A stretch of 64,000 nt of DNA from Hylemonella gracilis str. Niagara R (GTDB lineage Bacteria > Pseudomonadota > Gammaproteobacteria > Burkholderiales > Burkholderiaceae_C). Location: positions 3,198,311 to 3,262,310 of the forward strand of contig NZ_JEMG01000001.1 in assembly GCF_000600295.1 (NCBI RefSeq), in the 5' to 3' direction. The position numbers were made by a program, and so were the translations under genes. Under the pieces are notes generated by a model. The model had not been told where the DNA came from. It saw nothing but the letters and a program-made list of their open reading frames with translations, and did not search any database. This document shows positions 1-8,571 of the stretch, one piece after another (positions within the stretch are counted from its first letter, which is position 1; every line of letters begins with the position of its first letter).

Positions 1-3000
1 TCCATCGTGGTGCGCGCGCAATACCCCGGTGCCAACCCCAAGGTCATCGCCGAGACCGTGGCCACGCCGCTGGAGGAATCCATCAACGGCGTGGAAGGCA
101 TGCTCTACATGGGCAGCCAGGCCACGACCGACGGCGTGATGACGCTGACCGTGACCTTCAAGCTCGGCACCGACGTCGACAAGGCGCAGCAGATGGTGCA
201 GAACCGCGTCTCGCAAGCCGAGCCGCGCCTGCCCGAGGAAGTGCGCCGACTGGGCGTGACCACGGTCAAGAGCTCGCCAGACATCACGATGGTGGTACAC
301 CTGGTCTCGCCCAATGACCGCTACGACATCAACTACCTGCGCAATTACGCGGTGCTCAACGTCAAGGATAGGCTGGCGCGCATCGAAGGCGTGGGCCAGG
401 TGCAGATCTTTGGCGGCGGTGACTATTCCATGCGCGTCTGGCTGGACCCGCAGAAGGTCGCCCAGCGCGGCCTCTCGGCCAGCGACGTGGTGAACGCCAT
501 CCGCGGCCAGAACGTGCAGGCCGCGGCGGGCGTGGTCGGTGCCTCCCCCGGACTGCCCGGCGTGGACATGCAGCTGTCCATCAACGCCCAGGGGCGACTG
601 CAAAGTGAAGAAGAGTTTGGCGACATCATCGTCAAGGCGGGCGACAACGGCGCAGTGACCCGGCTGCGCGACATCGCCCGGCTGGAGATGGGCGCGGCCG
701 ACTACTCGCTGCGCTCCCTGCTCAACAACAAGCCCGCCGTGGGCATGGGCGTGTTTCAGGCGCCCGGCTCCAACGCGCTGGAGATCTCGGCCGCCGTGCG
801 CCAGACCATGGACGAGCTGCAGCAGCTCATGCCCGAGGGCGTGGAATACCGCATCGCCTACGACCCCACCCAGTTCGTGCGCGCCTCCATCAAGTCGGTC
901 ATTCAGACCCTGCTCGAAGCCATTGCCCTGGTGGTGCTGGTGGTGATCCTGTTCCTGCAAACCTGGCGCGCCTCCATCATTCCGCTGCTGGCCGTGCCGG
1001 TGTCGGTGGTCGGCACCTTCGCCGTGCTGCACCTGCTGGGCTTCTCGATCAACGCGCTGTCACTGTTCGGCCTGGTGCTGGCCATCGGCATCGTGGTGGA
1101 CGACGCCATCGTGGTGGTGGAGAACGTCGAACGCAACATCGAGGCCGGGCTCTCGCCGCGCGAGGCCACCTACCGCGCCATGCGCGAGGTCAGCGGCCCC
1201 ATCATCGCGATTGCCCTGGTGCTGGTCGCCGTGTTCGTGCCGCTGGCCTTCATCAGCGGCCTGACCGGTCAGTTCTACAAGCAGTTCGCGGTGACCATCG
1301 CCATCTCGACGGTGATCTCGGCCATCAACTCGCTCACGCTCTCACCAGCCTTGGCGGCCTTGCTGCTCAAGGGCCACGACGCGCCCAAAGACGCGCTGAC
1401 GCGCGGCATGGACCGCGTCTTCGGTCGATTCTTCGGCGCCTTCAACCGCTTCTTCCAGCGCGGCTCCGAAGCCTACAGCGGCGGCGTCGGGCGGGCCATC
1501 GCGCGCAAGGGACGGATGATGGGCCTCTACCTCGCGCTCGCGGCGCTGACCGTGCTGCTGTTCAAGGTGGTGCCCGGCGGTTTCGTGCCGGCGCAGGACA
1601 AGCAGTACCTGATCGGCTTCGCCCAGCTGCCCGATGGCGCCACGCTGGACCGCACCGAGGACGTGATCCAGCGCATGGGCGAGATCACGCGGCAGAACCC
1701 CAACGTGGAAGACGCCATCGCCTTCCCCGGCCTGTCGATCAACGGCTTCACCAACAGCTCCAACTCAGGCATCGTGTTCGCCACGCTCAAGCCCTTCGCC
1801 GAGCGCAAGCGCGCCGACCAGAGCGGCGGCGCGGTGGCCGGCCAATTGAACCAGGCCTACGGCCAGATTCAAGACGCCTTCATCGTGATGTTCCCGCCGC
1901 CGCCGGTCGCGGGCCTGGGCACCACGGGCGGCTTCAAGCTGCAACTGGAAGACCGCGGCGGCGTGGGTTACGACGAGATGGACAAGGCCGTGAAAGCCTT
2001 CATGGGCAAGGCCTGGCAAACGCCTGAGCTGGCCGGCATGTTCACCAGCTGGCAGGTCAACGTGCCGCAGCTCTACGCCGACATCGACCGCACCAAGGCA
2101 CGGCAACTCGGCGTGCCGGTGACGGACATCTTCGACACCATGCAGATCTACCTCGGCAGCCTGTACGTCAACGACTTCAACCGCTTCGGACGCACCTACA
2201 GCGTGCGTGCCCAGGCCGACGCGCCCTACCGTGCGCGCGCCGAGGACGTGGGCCTGCTCAAGGTGCGCTCCAGCAGTGGTGAGATGGTGCCGCTGTCGGC
2301 GCTGATGAAGGTGAACTCCAGCTTCGGCCCCGACCGCGCCATGCGCTACAACGGCTACCTCTCGGCCGACATCAACGGTGGCCCGGCGCCGGGCTATTCC
2401 TCGGGCCAGGCGCGCGCGGCCATCGAGCGCATCGCCGCCGAAACCTTGCCCAAGGGCGTGGGTTTTGAATGGACCGAACTCACCTACCAGGAAATCCTGG
2501 CGGGCAACTCGGCGCTGTGGGTCTTCCCGCTCGCCATCTTGCTGGTCTTCCTGGTGCTGGCCGCCCAGTACGAAAGCCTGGTGCTGCCCCTGTCCATCAT
2601 CCTGATCGTGCCCATGGGCTTGCTCGCGGCCATGACGGGCGTGTGGCTCTCGGGGGGTGACAACAATGTGTTCACGCAGATCGGGCTGATCGTGCTCGTG
2701 GGCTTGTCAGCCAAGAACGCGATCCTGATCGTCGAGTTCGCACGCGAGCTGGAATTCGCGGGCCGCACGCCGATCCAGGCCGCCATCGAGGCCAGCCGCC
2801 TGCGCCTGCGCCCTATCCTGATGACCTCGCTGGCCTTCGTGATGGGTGTACTGCCCCTGGTGCTGGCCACGGGCGCGGGCGCCGAGATGCGCTCGGCCAT
2901 GGGCGTGGCCGTCTTCGCCGGGATGATCGGCGTGACCGCCTTCGGCCTCTTCCTCACGCCCGTCTTCTACGTGTTGCTGCGCGGCCTGACGGGCAACCGC

Positions 3001-3096
3001 CCGCTCAAGCAGCACGGCGAGACCCCCCATTTCGAAGGCTTTGCCGCCGGTGGGCTGCCGTCCGCGGCGTCGCCCACGGTGTCACTGCCCCGCTGA
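1..3096 (+). CDS. RND multidrug efflux inner-membrane permease, HAE1 family, MexF-like (5' truncated)
   Basis: Proton-driven inner-membrane pump of a tripartite multidrug exporter. The reading frame is open from base 1, so the true start lies upstream; about 1030 residues are visible against roughly 1050 expected, so only the first transmembrane region is missing. Visible landmarks are the porter domain, the TM4 segment reading [15 protein letters not shown], whose paired aspartates form the proton relay, and a second TM bundle near the C-terminus with [14 protein letters not shown]. The TGA stop is 12 bp before the outer-membrane partner gene, so the two form one operon. The adaptor gene would be expected just upstream, outside the window. 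The MexEF-OprN-like assignment is by overall resemblance; substrates cannot be predicted. Confidence 0.95.
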   Translation, partial: SIVVRAQYPGANPKVIAETVATPLEESINGVEGMLYMGSQATTDGVMTLTVTFKLGTDVDKAQQMVQNRVSQAEPRLPEEVRRLGVTTVKSSPDITMVVHLVSPNDRYDINYLRNYAVLNVKDRLARIEGVGQVQIFGGGDYSMRVWLDPQKVAQRGLSASDVVNAIRGQNVQAAAGVVGASPGLPGVDMQLSINAQGRLQSEEEFGDIIVKAGDNGAVTRLRDIARLEMGAADYSLRSLLNNKPAVGMGVFQAPGSNALEISAAVRQTMDELQQLMPEGVEYRIAYDPTQFVRASIKSVIQTLLEAIALVVLVVILFLQTWRASIIPLLAVPVSVVGTFAVLHLLGFSINALSLFGLVLAIGIVVDDAIVVVENVERNIEAGLSPREATYRAMREVSGPIIAIALVLVAVFVPLAFISGLTGQFYKQFAVTIAISTVISAINSLTLSPALAALLLKGHDAPKDALTRGMDRVFGRFFGAFNRFFQRGSEAYSGGVGRAIARKGRMMGLYLALAALTVLLFKVVPGGFVPAQDKQYLIGFAQLPDGATLDRTEDVIQRMGEITRQNPNVEDAIAFPGLSINGFTNSSNSGIVFATLKPFAERKRADQSGGAVAGQLNQAYGQIQDAFIVMFPPPPVAGLGTTGGFKLQLEDRGGVGYDEMDKAVKAFMGKAWQTPELAGMFTSWQVNVPQLYADIDRTKARQLGVPVTDIFDTMQIYLGSLYVNDFNRFGRTYSVRAQADAPYRARAEDVGLLKVRSSSGEMVPLSALMKVNSSFGPDRAMRYNGYLSADINGGPAPGYSSGQARAAIERIAAETLPKGVGFEWTELTYQEILAGNSALWVFPLAILLVFLVLAAQYESLVLPLSIILIVPMGLLAAMTGVWLSGGDNNVFTQIGLIVLVGLSAKNAILIVEFARELEFAGRTPIQAAIEASRLRLRPILMTSLAFVMGVLPLVLATGAGAEMRSAMGVAVFAGMIGVTAFGLFLTPVFYVLLRGLTGNRPLKQHGETPHFEGFAAGGLPSAASPTVSLPR

Positions 3097-3108
3097 AAGA
3101 CCGCTGTC

Positions 3109-4560
3109 ATGAAACGATTGCACTATTCCCTGTTGCCCCTGGCCGCGGCCCTGCTGCTCGCGGGCTGCGCCACCGACGTACCGTCCACGCCCGCGACGGT
3201 GGACACGCCACCGCTGTTCAAGGAAATCCAGGAACACTGGACCACCGCCGAACCGGCGGAAGCGCGCGACCGTGGCACTTGGTGGAAAGCCTTCCGAGAC
3301 CCCGTGCTCGACGATCTGATCGAACGCGCGGCGAACCGCAACACCGACATCCAGCTGGCTGCGGCCCGCCTGACCCAAGCGCGCGCCTTGGTGCAAGGCG
3401 CCCAGGCCGAGCGCATGCCGCAAGTCGGCGCGGGCCTGGGCACCAATCGCGGCGCGGGCACCTACACAACAGGCGACACCGCGCCTGCCACCGTGGTGCA
3501 AGCCAAGGTCAACGTGTCCTACGAGGTGGACCTGTTCGGCCGCCTGGCACGCGCACGCGACGCCGCGGGTCTGGACGCTCAGGCGCGCGCCGCGCTGCTG
3601 CAAAGCACGCAGTTGCTCGTTCAGGCCGAGGTGGCCGAGACCTACCTGGCCTTGCGCGCCGCCGACACCGAGCATGCGCTGGTGAGCGACACGGCCGCGG
3701 CCTACGCCGACACGCTGCGTCTGACCCAGCGTCGTTACGAGGCGGGTGACGTGGCCGAGTTGGACGTGATCCGCATCCAGACGGAACTCGCCGCCACCGA
3801 GGCCGAGGTGCACGCCGTGCGCCGCAGCCGCGCTGAACTCGAACACGCCTTGGCCGTGCTGGTGGGTGAAGCCGCGTCGAGCTTCACGTTGGCGCCCGCC
3901 ACCGGCACCACAGCTCTGCCCCTCATCCCCGCCGGTGTTCCGGCCACGGTGCTCGCGCGCCGCCCCGACGTCGCGGCCGCCCAGGCCTCGCTGCTGGCGG
4001 CGCAGGCCCGTGTGGGCGTGGCCAAGGCGGCCTGGTTCCCCAGCATCGCCTTGACCGCCGAAGCGGGGCATGCCTCGCCGGACCTGGGTGATCTGTTCCG
4101 CTGGTCGACCCGCGCCTGGGCCGTCGGCGCCCTGGCCTCGGTACCGCTGTTTGATGGGGGCCGCCGCGAGGCGGGCGTGCGCAGCGCCGAGGGGCAGTTG
4201 GACGCGGCCGCGGCGAGCTATCGCCAGCAGGTGCTCAACGCCTTGCGCGAGGTGGAAGACCAACTGTCCTCGCTGCGCCTGCTGCAGGAACAGTCCGCCG
4301 CACAGGGGCGTGCCGTCAGTGCCGCGCAACGCGCCAGCACCATCTCGGAGACACGCTACCGCAGTGGTTTCGTCGGTCAGCTGGAACTGCTGGACGCACG
4401 CCGCAACGAACTGCTCAACCGCCGCCAGGCCCAGCGCGTGGAAGCCAGCCAGCGCCAAGCCACGGTGCGCTTGATCCGCGCGCTCGGCGGCGGCTGGGAG
4501 GCCGCACCGCTCAAGCCCTTGGAGCCCGTGCAGGTCTCGGCCCGCAGCGAGGCTTCCTAA
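3109..4560 (+). CDS. RND efflux outer-membrane lipoprotein, NodT/OprN-OprM family
   Basis: Outer-membrane channel that completes the efflux system begun by the preceding permease. It has 483 residues, the usual family length. The signal peptide ends in the lipobox LLAGC near residue 20, so the mature protein should be acylated at that Cys and exported to the outer membrane. Two repeated outer-membrane-efflux-protein domains with long helical stretches rich in Ala, Gln and Arg follow, including the typical VSYEVDLFGR segment. It starts 12 bp after the permease stop. A short Arg/Ser tail ends the protein. Family membership is secure; the exact pump name is inferred from the neighbour. Confidence 0.95.
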   Translation: MKRLHYSLLPLAAALLLAGCATDVPSTPATVDTPPLFKEIQEHWTTAEPAEARDRGTWWKAFRDPVLDDLIERAANRNTDIQLAAARLTQARALVQGAQAERMPQVGAGLGTNRGAGTYTTGDTAPATVVQAKVNVSYEVDLFGRLARARDAAGLDAQARAALLQSTQLLVQAEVAETYLALRAADTEHALVSDTAAAYADTLRLTQRRYEAGDVAELDVIRIQTELAATEAEVHAVRRSRAELEHALAVLVGEAASSFTLAPATGTTALPLIPAGVPATVLARRPDVAAAQASLLAAQARVGVAKAAWFPSIALTAEAGHASPDLGDLFRWSTRAWAVGALASVPLFDGGRREAGVRSAEGQLDAAAASYRQQVLNALREVEDQLSSLRLLQEQSAAQGRAVSAAQRASTISETRYRSGFVGQLELLDARRNELLNRRQAQRVEASQRQATVRLIRALGGGWEAAPLKPLEPVQVSARSEAS

Positions 4561-4982
4561 CGGCCTCTACCTGGGAGTGGACCCGGAGGATGACGCAGGC
4601 CATCAGGTTGTTGCGCAAGTCCTCGATGCCGGTGGCCTGATGTTCAAAGCAGAACTCAGGGGCCACCTGAGTCAGCACGACCGGCAGCCCATCGGCTTGT
4701 TTCAATCGTCGAGTTCGACTGAATCGGTTGGTGCCTGTCTGGAGACCATTACTCTATCGCCCGTGCGCTCACTGCCGACCCGTTGCGGGCCTCTGATGGT
4801 TGTGAAAGCGGCCACTCGGCGGCGATGAGGTGTGGAGAAATCTACAGGAATCGGTTCGATGCACTTGCGCATCGAGGCACGCAGCCAAGGTAGGAATCGT
4901 CCTCAAGGCGCCATCCAATTCCCACGCCAGAACCGGCCGCTTCCGATGGTGTGGTAGCTCGCGCGTCGGCACCATGGGGACC
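4561..4982. other. Gene-poor 422-bp gap between efflux operon and response regulator
   Basis: No intact gene is supported here. The left part holds a decayed fragment of a YCII-like gene on the minus strand (listed separately). The rest, about 4705-4982, is visibly less GC-rich than its surroundings and shows no convincing coding frame, although a frame is open from 4830 into the response regulator. No clear terminator for the efflux operon was found. Confidence 0.6.
4570..4700 (-). pseudogene. Remnant of a YCII-like gene, paralogue of the gene at 5456-5806
   Basis: Read on the minus strand, this stretch encodes ATGIEDLRNNLMACVILR, which matches PTGIADVRNNLAAYVILQ of the intact gene less than 1 kb away. 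At DNA level 4585-4635 aligns with 5569-5619 over about 51 bp with few mismatches and no gap, both on the minus strand. Upstream and downstream of this core the resemblance fades and neither the N-terminus nor the C-terminal His/Phe-rich end can be found. It therefore looks like the leftover of a tandem duplication. The outer limits given are approximate. Confidence 0.7.
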
Positions 4983-5348
4983 ATGAAGATCCTCCTCTTA
5001 GACCACTCCCTCCCCGTCCGCTTTCGCCTGACTCGGCAGCTCTGGGCCATGCCCGGTGTCAGTCAGGTCATCGCTACTGCGGAAGGCCTGCACGCACTGC
5101 GTCTGCTCAAGCACATGCAACCCGCGATGCTTTTGCTGGACCTGGATCTGCCCAATGGCAAACCCCTCCAACTGATTCCGCAATTCAAGCGCGAGTTTCG
5201 GGGCCTGAAGGTCATGGCGCTAACCAGCAAGGCCACGGACGACAAACGCCAACGCTACCTGCGGGCCGGCGCTGACTGGTTCTTTGATAAATCGACCGAT
5301 TCCGAGCCATTGCTGATGCAACTGAGGCAACTCTCGGATTCCAACTGA
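4983..5348 (+). CDS. Single-domain response regulator (CheY-like receiver)
   Basis: A 121-residue protein that is a receiver domain and nothing else, so it probably passes a phosphoryl signal to another protein rather than binding DNA. The phosphoacceptor is Asp53 in LLLDLDLPNG, followed by the conserved Thr in MALTSK and the Lys in FFDKS. The N-terminal acidic cluster is reduced to Asp7-His8, where most receivers have two acidic residues, so metal binding may be weakened. The start at 4983 places KILLLDH directly at the N-terminus; ATG at 4974 is an alternative, and an open frame extends to 4830 without family support. No histidine kinase is nearby, so the partner is unknown. Confidence 0.85.
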   Translation: MKILLLDHSLPVRFRLTRQLWAMPGVSQVIATAEGLHALRLLKHMQPAMLLLDLDLPNGKPLQLIPQFKREFRGLKVMALTSKATDDKRQRYLRAGADWFFDKSTDSEPLLMQLRQLSDSN

Positions 5349-5455
5349 ATTACCCCGGTCATCGAGAAGGTTGCTTGGTTTAAGTTGTTCTGAAGCAGGC
5401 AAGCTGGGCTGAGGGGGCTCGTCCGCCCCTCCTCCCGCTCACGGTGGCTGACGCT

Positions 5456-5806
5456 TCACATCGTCGGCATGGGCAGGCACTCCATGACCTCAACAGCCGT
5501 GCCGGGAAACAGGGTGAAATGCGGATGGTGCACGAACAGACGCGCCGCTTCCTCGTGCGAGCCGGCCTGGAGGATGACGTAGGCGGCCAGGTTGTTGCGC
5601 ACGTCCGCGATGCCGGTGGGTGAGATGGACTTCGTGCGGCCCAGCGGCGCGCCGTGGTCCACGATGATGGCCGCGTGCCGCTCGGCCCAGGCCTGCCATG
5701 CGCGCATGCCGGCAGCCTGGCGTTCAGCGCGGACCTCAGGGGCCAGCGCATTCCAGGCGGACATCGCGTCGGGGGTACCCAGGTAAACGGCGAGAAAAGT
5801 CTTCAT
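5456..5806 (-). CDS. YCII-related small protein
   Basis: A 116-residue protein beginning MKTFLAVYLGTPDAM, with the alternating beta/alpha look of the YCII/dimeric alpha-beta barrel family and a C-terminal HHPHFTLFPG segment that supplies the His residues usual in this fold. Function is unknown; family members are often annotated as YCII-related or DGPF-domain proteins. The start at 5806 is preferred because GGAG lies about 11 nt upstream and the fold begins there; the frame is open further upstream to 6028 but without family support. A decayed paralogue lies at 4570-4700. It follows the aspartoacylase-like gene by about 100 bp on the same strand. Confidence 0.8.
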   Translation of the reverse strand: MKTFLAVYLGTPDAMSAWNALAPEVRAERQAAGMRAWQAWAERHAAIIVDHGAPLGRTKSISPTGIADVRNNLAAYVILQAGSHEEAARLFVHHPHFTLFPGTAVEVMECLPMPTM

Positions 5807-5909
5807 GGTCTGCATCTCCAGGTGAGTTGACGACCGGCCAGCCTGAATGATGCCGCCGGTCATCCTCACGACGAACGGACAGACGCCTTTTCGACAGGCC
5901 TCCCAGCCG

Positions 5910-6875
5910 TCACAGTTTGCGCGGGCTGCGCACGGCGAAATAGAACCATTCGTTGCCGACCAGCGCCGCGGGGTTGGGGAAGACGACAAAACCATCGGTG
6001 GGCGCACGCACCGCCGAACCATCGGCACGCAGGCCGATCACCTCGCCCGCGCCCACCGGGTCGAAGCTGGCCCAGGGGCGGGCCAGTTGGTCGGCCGGGC
6101 TGTCACGGTCGATCACGTCCACCAGGCGCAGCACTTCGAAGCGCTCATTCGCAGGCGCCAGGGGTAGTGACGCCAGCCCCAACAGGGCCACGGTCTGCCG
6201 GATGGCCTGGTAGGCAACCTCGGGTGCGTGCGGGTCTTCATGCTGCCCGCATTCCAACGTGACGCCGTAACCGCCTTGCGTGCGCATGTATTCCGAGGTG
6301 CCCACGCCATAGCGCGCATCCAGCAGGTCCTCGGCAGCACCTCGGCCCGCGGCACGACGGCGTTCCACGCCGCGAGCGTAGGTCTCCATCCAGCCCTCGA
6401 TGACCCGGGTCGGCCCGAGGTGCCGCACCAGCTGCAGTTCTTCGCGCGCATGGGTGAAGGGCTCCAGGGGGCCGGTGTTGTCCTCCGGCCCGATCATCAC
6501 AAAAGGCTGCCCTGGGGTATGGAAGGAATGCAGGTCCAGCAGGACGTCATGGGCCTGCAGCCAGGGGCAGAGCACATTGGCCACGTGGTCCTCGAAGTCC
6601 ACGGGGTTGGGCGTCACGCCCAGATTGCGATTGAGGTTGCGGTCGCCTTGCCGTTGCCCGAGCTGATAGGCCAGGGGATTGGTGACCGGCACCAGGGTCA
6701 GCGTGCCGCGCTCGACGGACCAGACGCCCTGCGTGAGTTCATCCAGCACGCGCAGGATGGCCTGGGTGCCGCAAGTTTCGTTGCCGTGCACGGCCCCGAG
6801 CACGATCAGCCGGGGGCCAGGCGTGAGGCCGACAAATTGGTGAGCGCGCAAGGCGGTGGGGCGGTTCATGGGCAT
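5910..6875 (-). CDS. Succinylglutamate desuccinylase/aspartoacylase family zinc hydrolase
   Basis: A 321-residue M14-like zinc amide hydrolase. The zinc site is visible as HGNET (His30, Glu33) and DLHS further on, with the GDRNLNRN segment typical of substrate binding in aspartoacylases. The last third resembles the beta-sheet cap domain of the family. The substrate is probably a small N-acyl amino acid or amide but cannot be named from sequence. The start at 6875 (MPMNRP) could equally be the Met two codons later. It lies only 18 bp downstream of the LysE-type exporter, so the two are probably co-transcribed, which would suit an amino-acid-derived substrate. Confidence 0.85.
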   Translation of the reverse strand: MPMNRPTALRAHQFVGLTPGPRLIVLGAVHGNETCGTQAILRVLDELTQGVWSVERGTLTLVPVTNPLAYQLGQRQGDRNLNRNLGVTPNPVDFEDHVANVLCPWLQAHDVLLDLHSFHTPGQPFVMIGPEDNTGPLEPFTHAREELQLVRHLGPTRVIEGWMETYARGVERRRAAGRGAAEDLLDARYGVGTSEYMRTQGGYGVTLECGQHEDPHAPEVAYQAIRQTVALLGLASLPLAPANERFEVLRLVDVIDRDSPADQLARPWASFDPVGAGEVIGLRADGSAVRAPTDGFVVFPNPAALVGNEWFYFAVRSPRKL

Positions 6876-6893
6876 GTACTACGGCTTGCTACA

Positions 6894-7532
6894 TCAAACG
6901 GCACGACGGGGTTCCATCGCCATCTTCACGGCCAAGGCCGCCAGCACCGAGCCCATCAGGTAACGCTGCGCGGCCAGCCAGCGCGGGCTGCGGGCAAACC
7001 AGGCCGCCAGTCGCGCCGCCGACAGCACGATGGCAAGGTTGACCGTGAAGCTCACCACGATCTGGGTCAGGCCCAGTTGGATGCTCTGCGCGAAGACCGA
7101 GCCATGCGCAGGCGAGACGAACTGCGGGAAGATGGACAGGTACAGCACCGCGGCCTTCGGATTCAAAAGATTGGTGACGAAGCCCATGAAGAACAAGCGG
7201 CGCGGTGGGTCGATGGTCAGCGCACGCGCCTCGAAAGGCGAACGAGCACCCGGCTTCACGGCCACCCAGGCCAGGTAAAGCAGGTAGGCCGCGCCCGCCC
7301 CCTTCAGCACCTCGTAGCCCAAGGGAATGGCGAGAAAAAGCGCGGTCAGCCCGGCCGCCGCCGCGAACATGTGCACAAGGAAGCCCGCAATGACACCCAG
7401 CAGCGAAATCACCCCGGCCTGCCGGCCCTGGCAGATGGAACGCGAGATCAGGTAGACCATGTTGGGCCCAGGCGTCAGCACCATCAGCAGGGCCGCGCCC
7501 GCGAACAAAAGCCAATCGGGAAGGGGAACCAT
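6894..7532 (-). CDS. LysE/RhtB family amino-acid exporter
   Basis: A 212-residue inner-membrane protein with about six hydrophobic segments. It opens with LLFAGAALLMVLTPGPNM, the family's signature first helix, and has the NLLNPKAAVLYLSIFPQFV motif near the middle. Members export amino acids or related metabolites such as homoserine lactone, threonine or lysine. The start at 7532 puts this signature at the N-terminus and follows a purine-rich stretch; an upstream frame to 7637 lacks family support. It probably forms an operon with the aspartoacylase-family hydrolase 18 bp downstream. Substrate not predictable. Confidence 0.88.
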   Translation of the reverse strand: MVPLPDWLLFAGAALLMVLTPGPNMVYLISRSICQGRQAGVISLLGVIAGFLVHMFAAAAGLTALFLAIPLGYEVLKGAGAAYLLYLAWVAVKPGARSPFEARALTIDPPRRLFFMGFVTNLLNPKAAVLYLSIFPQFVSPAHGSVFAQSIQLGLTQIVVSFTVNLAIVLSAARLAAWFARSPRWLAAQRYLMGSVLAALAVKMAMEPRRAV

Positions 7533-7686
7533 GGACTGAGGGTCTTTCTTTTGAGGTCTGGGTTTCGTTCGGAAAGGACGGCGCACAAGCGGGCACATCG
7601 CATGCCTGCCATCGTAGCCGGCCGTGGGGCGCTTCACTCACGCCCCACCCACCTCGGTTCGCCCTCGTCACTTGCGCGAACCGCGC

Positions 7687-7717
7687 TTGTTCCAGCCGGC
7701 GCCCATCCGTTTATACT
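7687..7717 (+). promoter_or_regulatory. Candidate sigma-70 promoter of imuAB
   Basis: TTGTTC (7687-7692) and TATACT (7712-7717) are separated by 19 bp. The -10 box overlaps the left end of the LexA box, so bound LexA would block RNA polymerase. The spacing is longer than ideal. Confidence 0.5.
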
Positions 7718-7731
7718 GTTTTTAAATACAG
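7716..7731 (+). promoter_or_regulatory. LexA (SOS) box upstream of imuA
   Basis: CTGTTTTTAAATACAG fits the CTG-N10-CAG LexA consensus exactly, with an A/T-rich centre. It lies 48 bp before the imuA start and overlaps the candidate -10 box. imuAB operons are established LexA targets, so context and motif agree. Confidence 0.92.
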
Positions 7732-7779
7732 TACTCATCCAAGCCCTCCGCCCTAGCCTCAGCCGCAGGAAGACCGACC

Positions 7780-8571
7780 ATGCTCGCCGCCCCACCGGCT
7801 TCGATCGCCACCACCACCCGGGCCGGCCACGCCGCCCTGGACGCCCTGCCGGGCGTCTGGCGCGCGGATGAGTTGGCCCGCTCGCCACAGGCTTTTTTGT
7901 CCAGCGGCCACGCCGAGCTGGACCCGGAACTGCCCGGCGGGGGCTGGCCACTGGGGCAGCTGACCGAGGTCCTGCAAACCCAGGCCGGCCTGCATGAATG
8001 GCGCCTGCTGCTGCCCGCGCTGCGTCTGGCCGTGGCGCACGGCCCCCTGGTGCTGGTCGGCGCGCCCTGGTTGCCTCACCTGCCTGCCCTGGCCGCGCTG
8101 GGCATACCCGCCGGGCAGGTCTTGCGCGTGGACGCGCATTCGACCGCAGAACGGCTCTGGGCCGCCGAGCAGGCGCTGCGCTGCCGCGAACTGGGCGCAC
8201 TGCTGGCCTGGCTGCCCCAGGCTCGGCCCGAGCAGTTGCGCCGCCTGCACCTGGCCGGCGGCGCCAACCAGGCCCTGGTGGTCGCCTTTCGGCCCGAGAC
8301 GGCGAGTCACCTGTCCTCCCCCGCGCCGCTGCGCCTCATGCTGCGCACCCCGCCCGACCGACAAACGCAGGCCCTGAGCGTCGAACTGCTCAAACGCCGT
8401 GGCCCCACGCTCGACCACCCTGTCACACTCGCCGCGCCGCTGCCTGTCTGGGCCGCGCTGCGCCAGCGACGGCCCCTCGAGGAACCCCACCATGCTGTGG
8501 ATCGCCCTGCGCCCGGGCGCGCCGCATCCGCCCCCTCATCCGTCCCCGCACGCCAGCCCCAGCACGCCTGA
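7780..8571 (+). CDS. imuA: Translesion DNA synthesis-associated protein ImuA
   Basis: A 263-residue RecA/SulA-like protein of the damage-inducible mutasome. The segment GHAELDPELPGGGWPLGQLTEV is the hallmark N-terminal part of proteobacterial ImuA. ImuA works with ImuB and DnaE2 in error-prone bypass after DNA damage. The ATG at 7780 is preceded by AGGAAG. The gene ends inside imuB: the two overlap by 80 bp in different frames, so translation is probably coupled. The LexA box 48 bp upstream predicts SOS induction. The C-terminus is Pro/Ala-rich and appears dispensable. Confidence 0.93.
   Translation: MLAAPPASIATTTRAGHAALDALPGVWRADELARSPQAFLSSGHAELDPELPGGGWPLGQLTEVLQTQAGLHEWRLLLPALRLAVAHGPLVLVGAPWLPHLPALAALGIPAGQVLRVDAHSTAERLWAAEQALRCRELGALLAWLPQARPEQLRRLHLAGGANQALVVAFRPETASHLSSPAPLRLMLRTPPDRQTQALSVELLKRRGPTLDHPVTLAAPLPVWAALRQRRPLEEPHHAVDRPAPGRAASAPSSVPARQPQHA

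Noticed and set aside
4577-4828. 83-codon plus-strand open frame after the efflux channel gene
   Set aside because: It lies over the minus-strand YCII remnant, has no ribosome-binding site and resembles nothing known.
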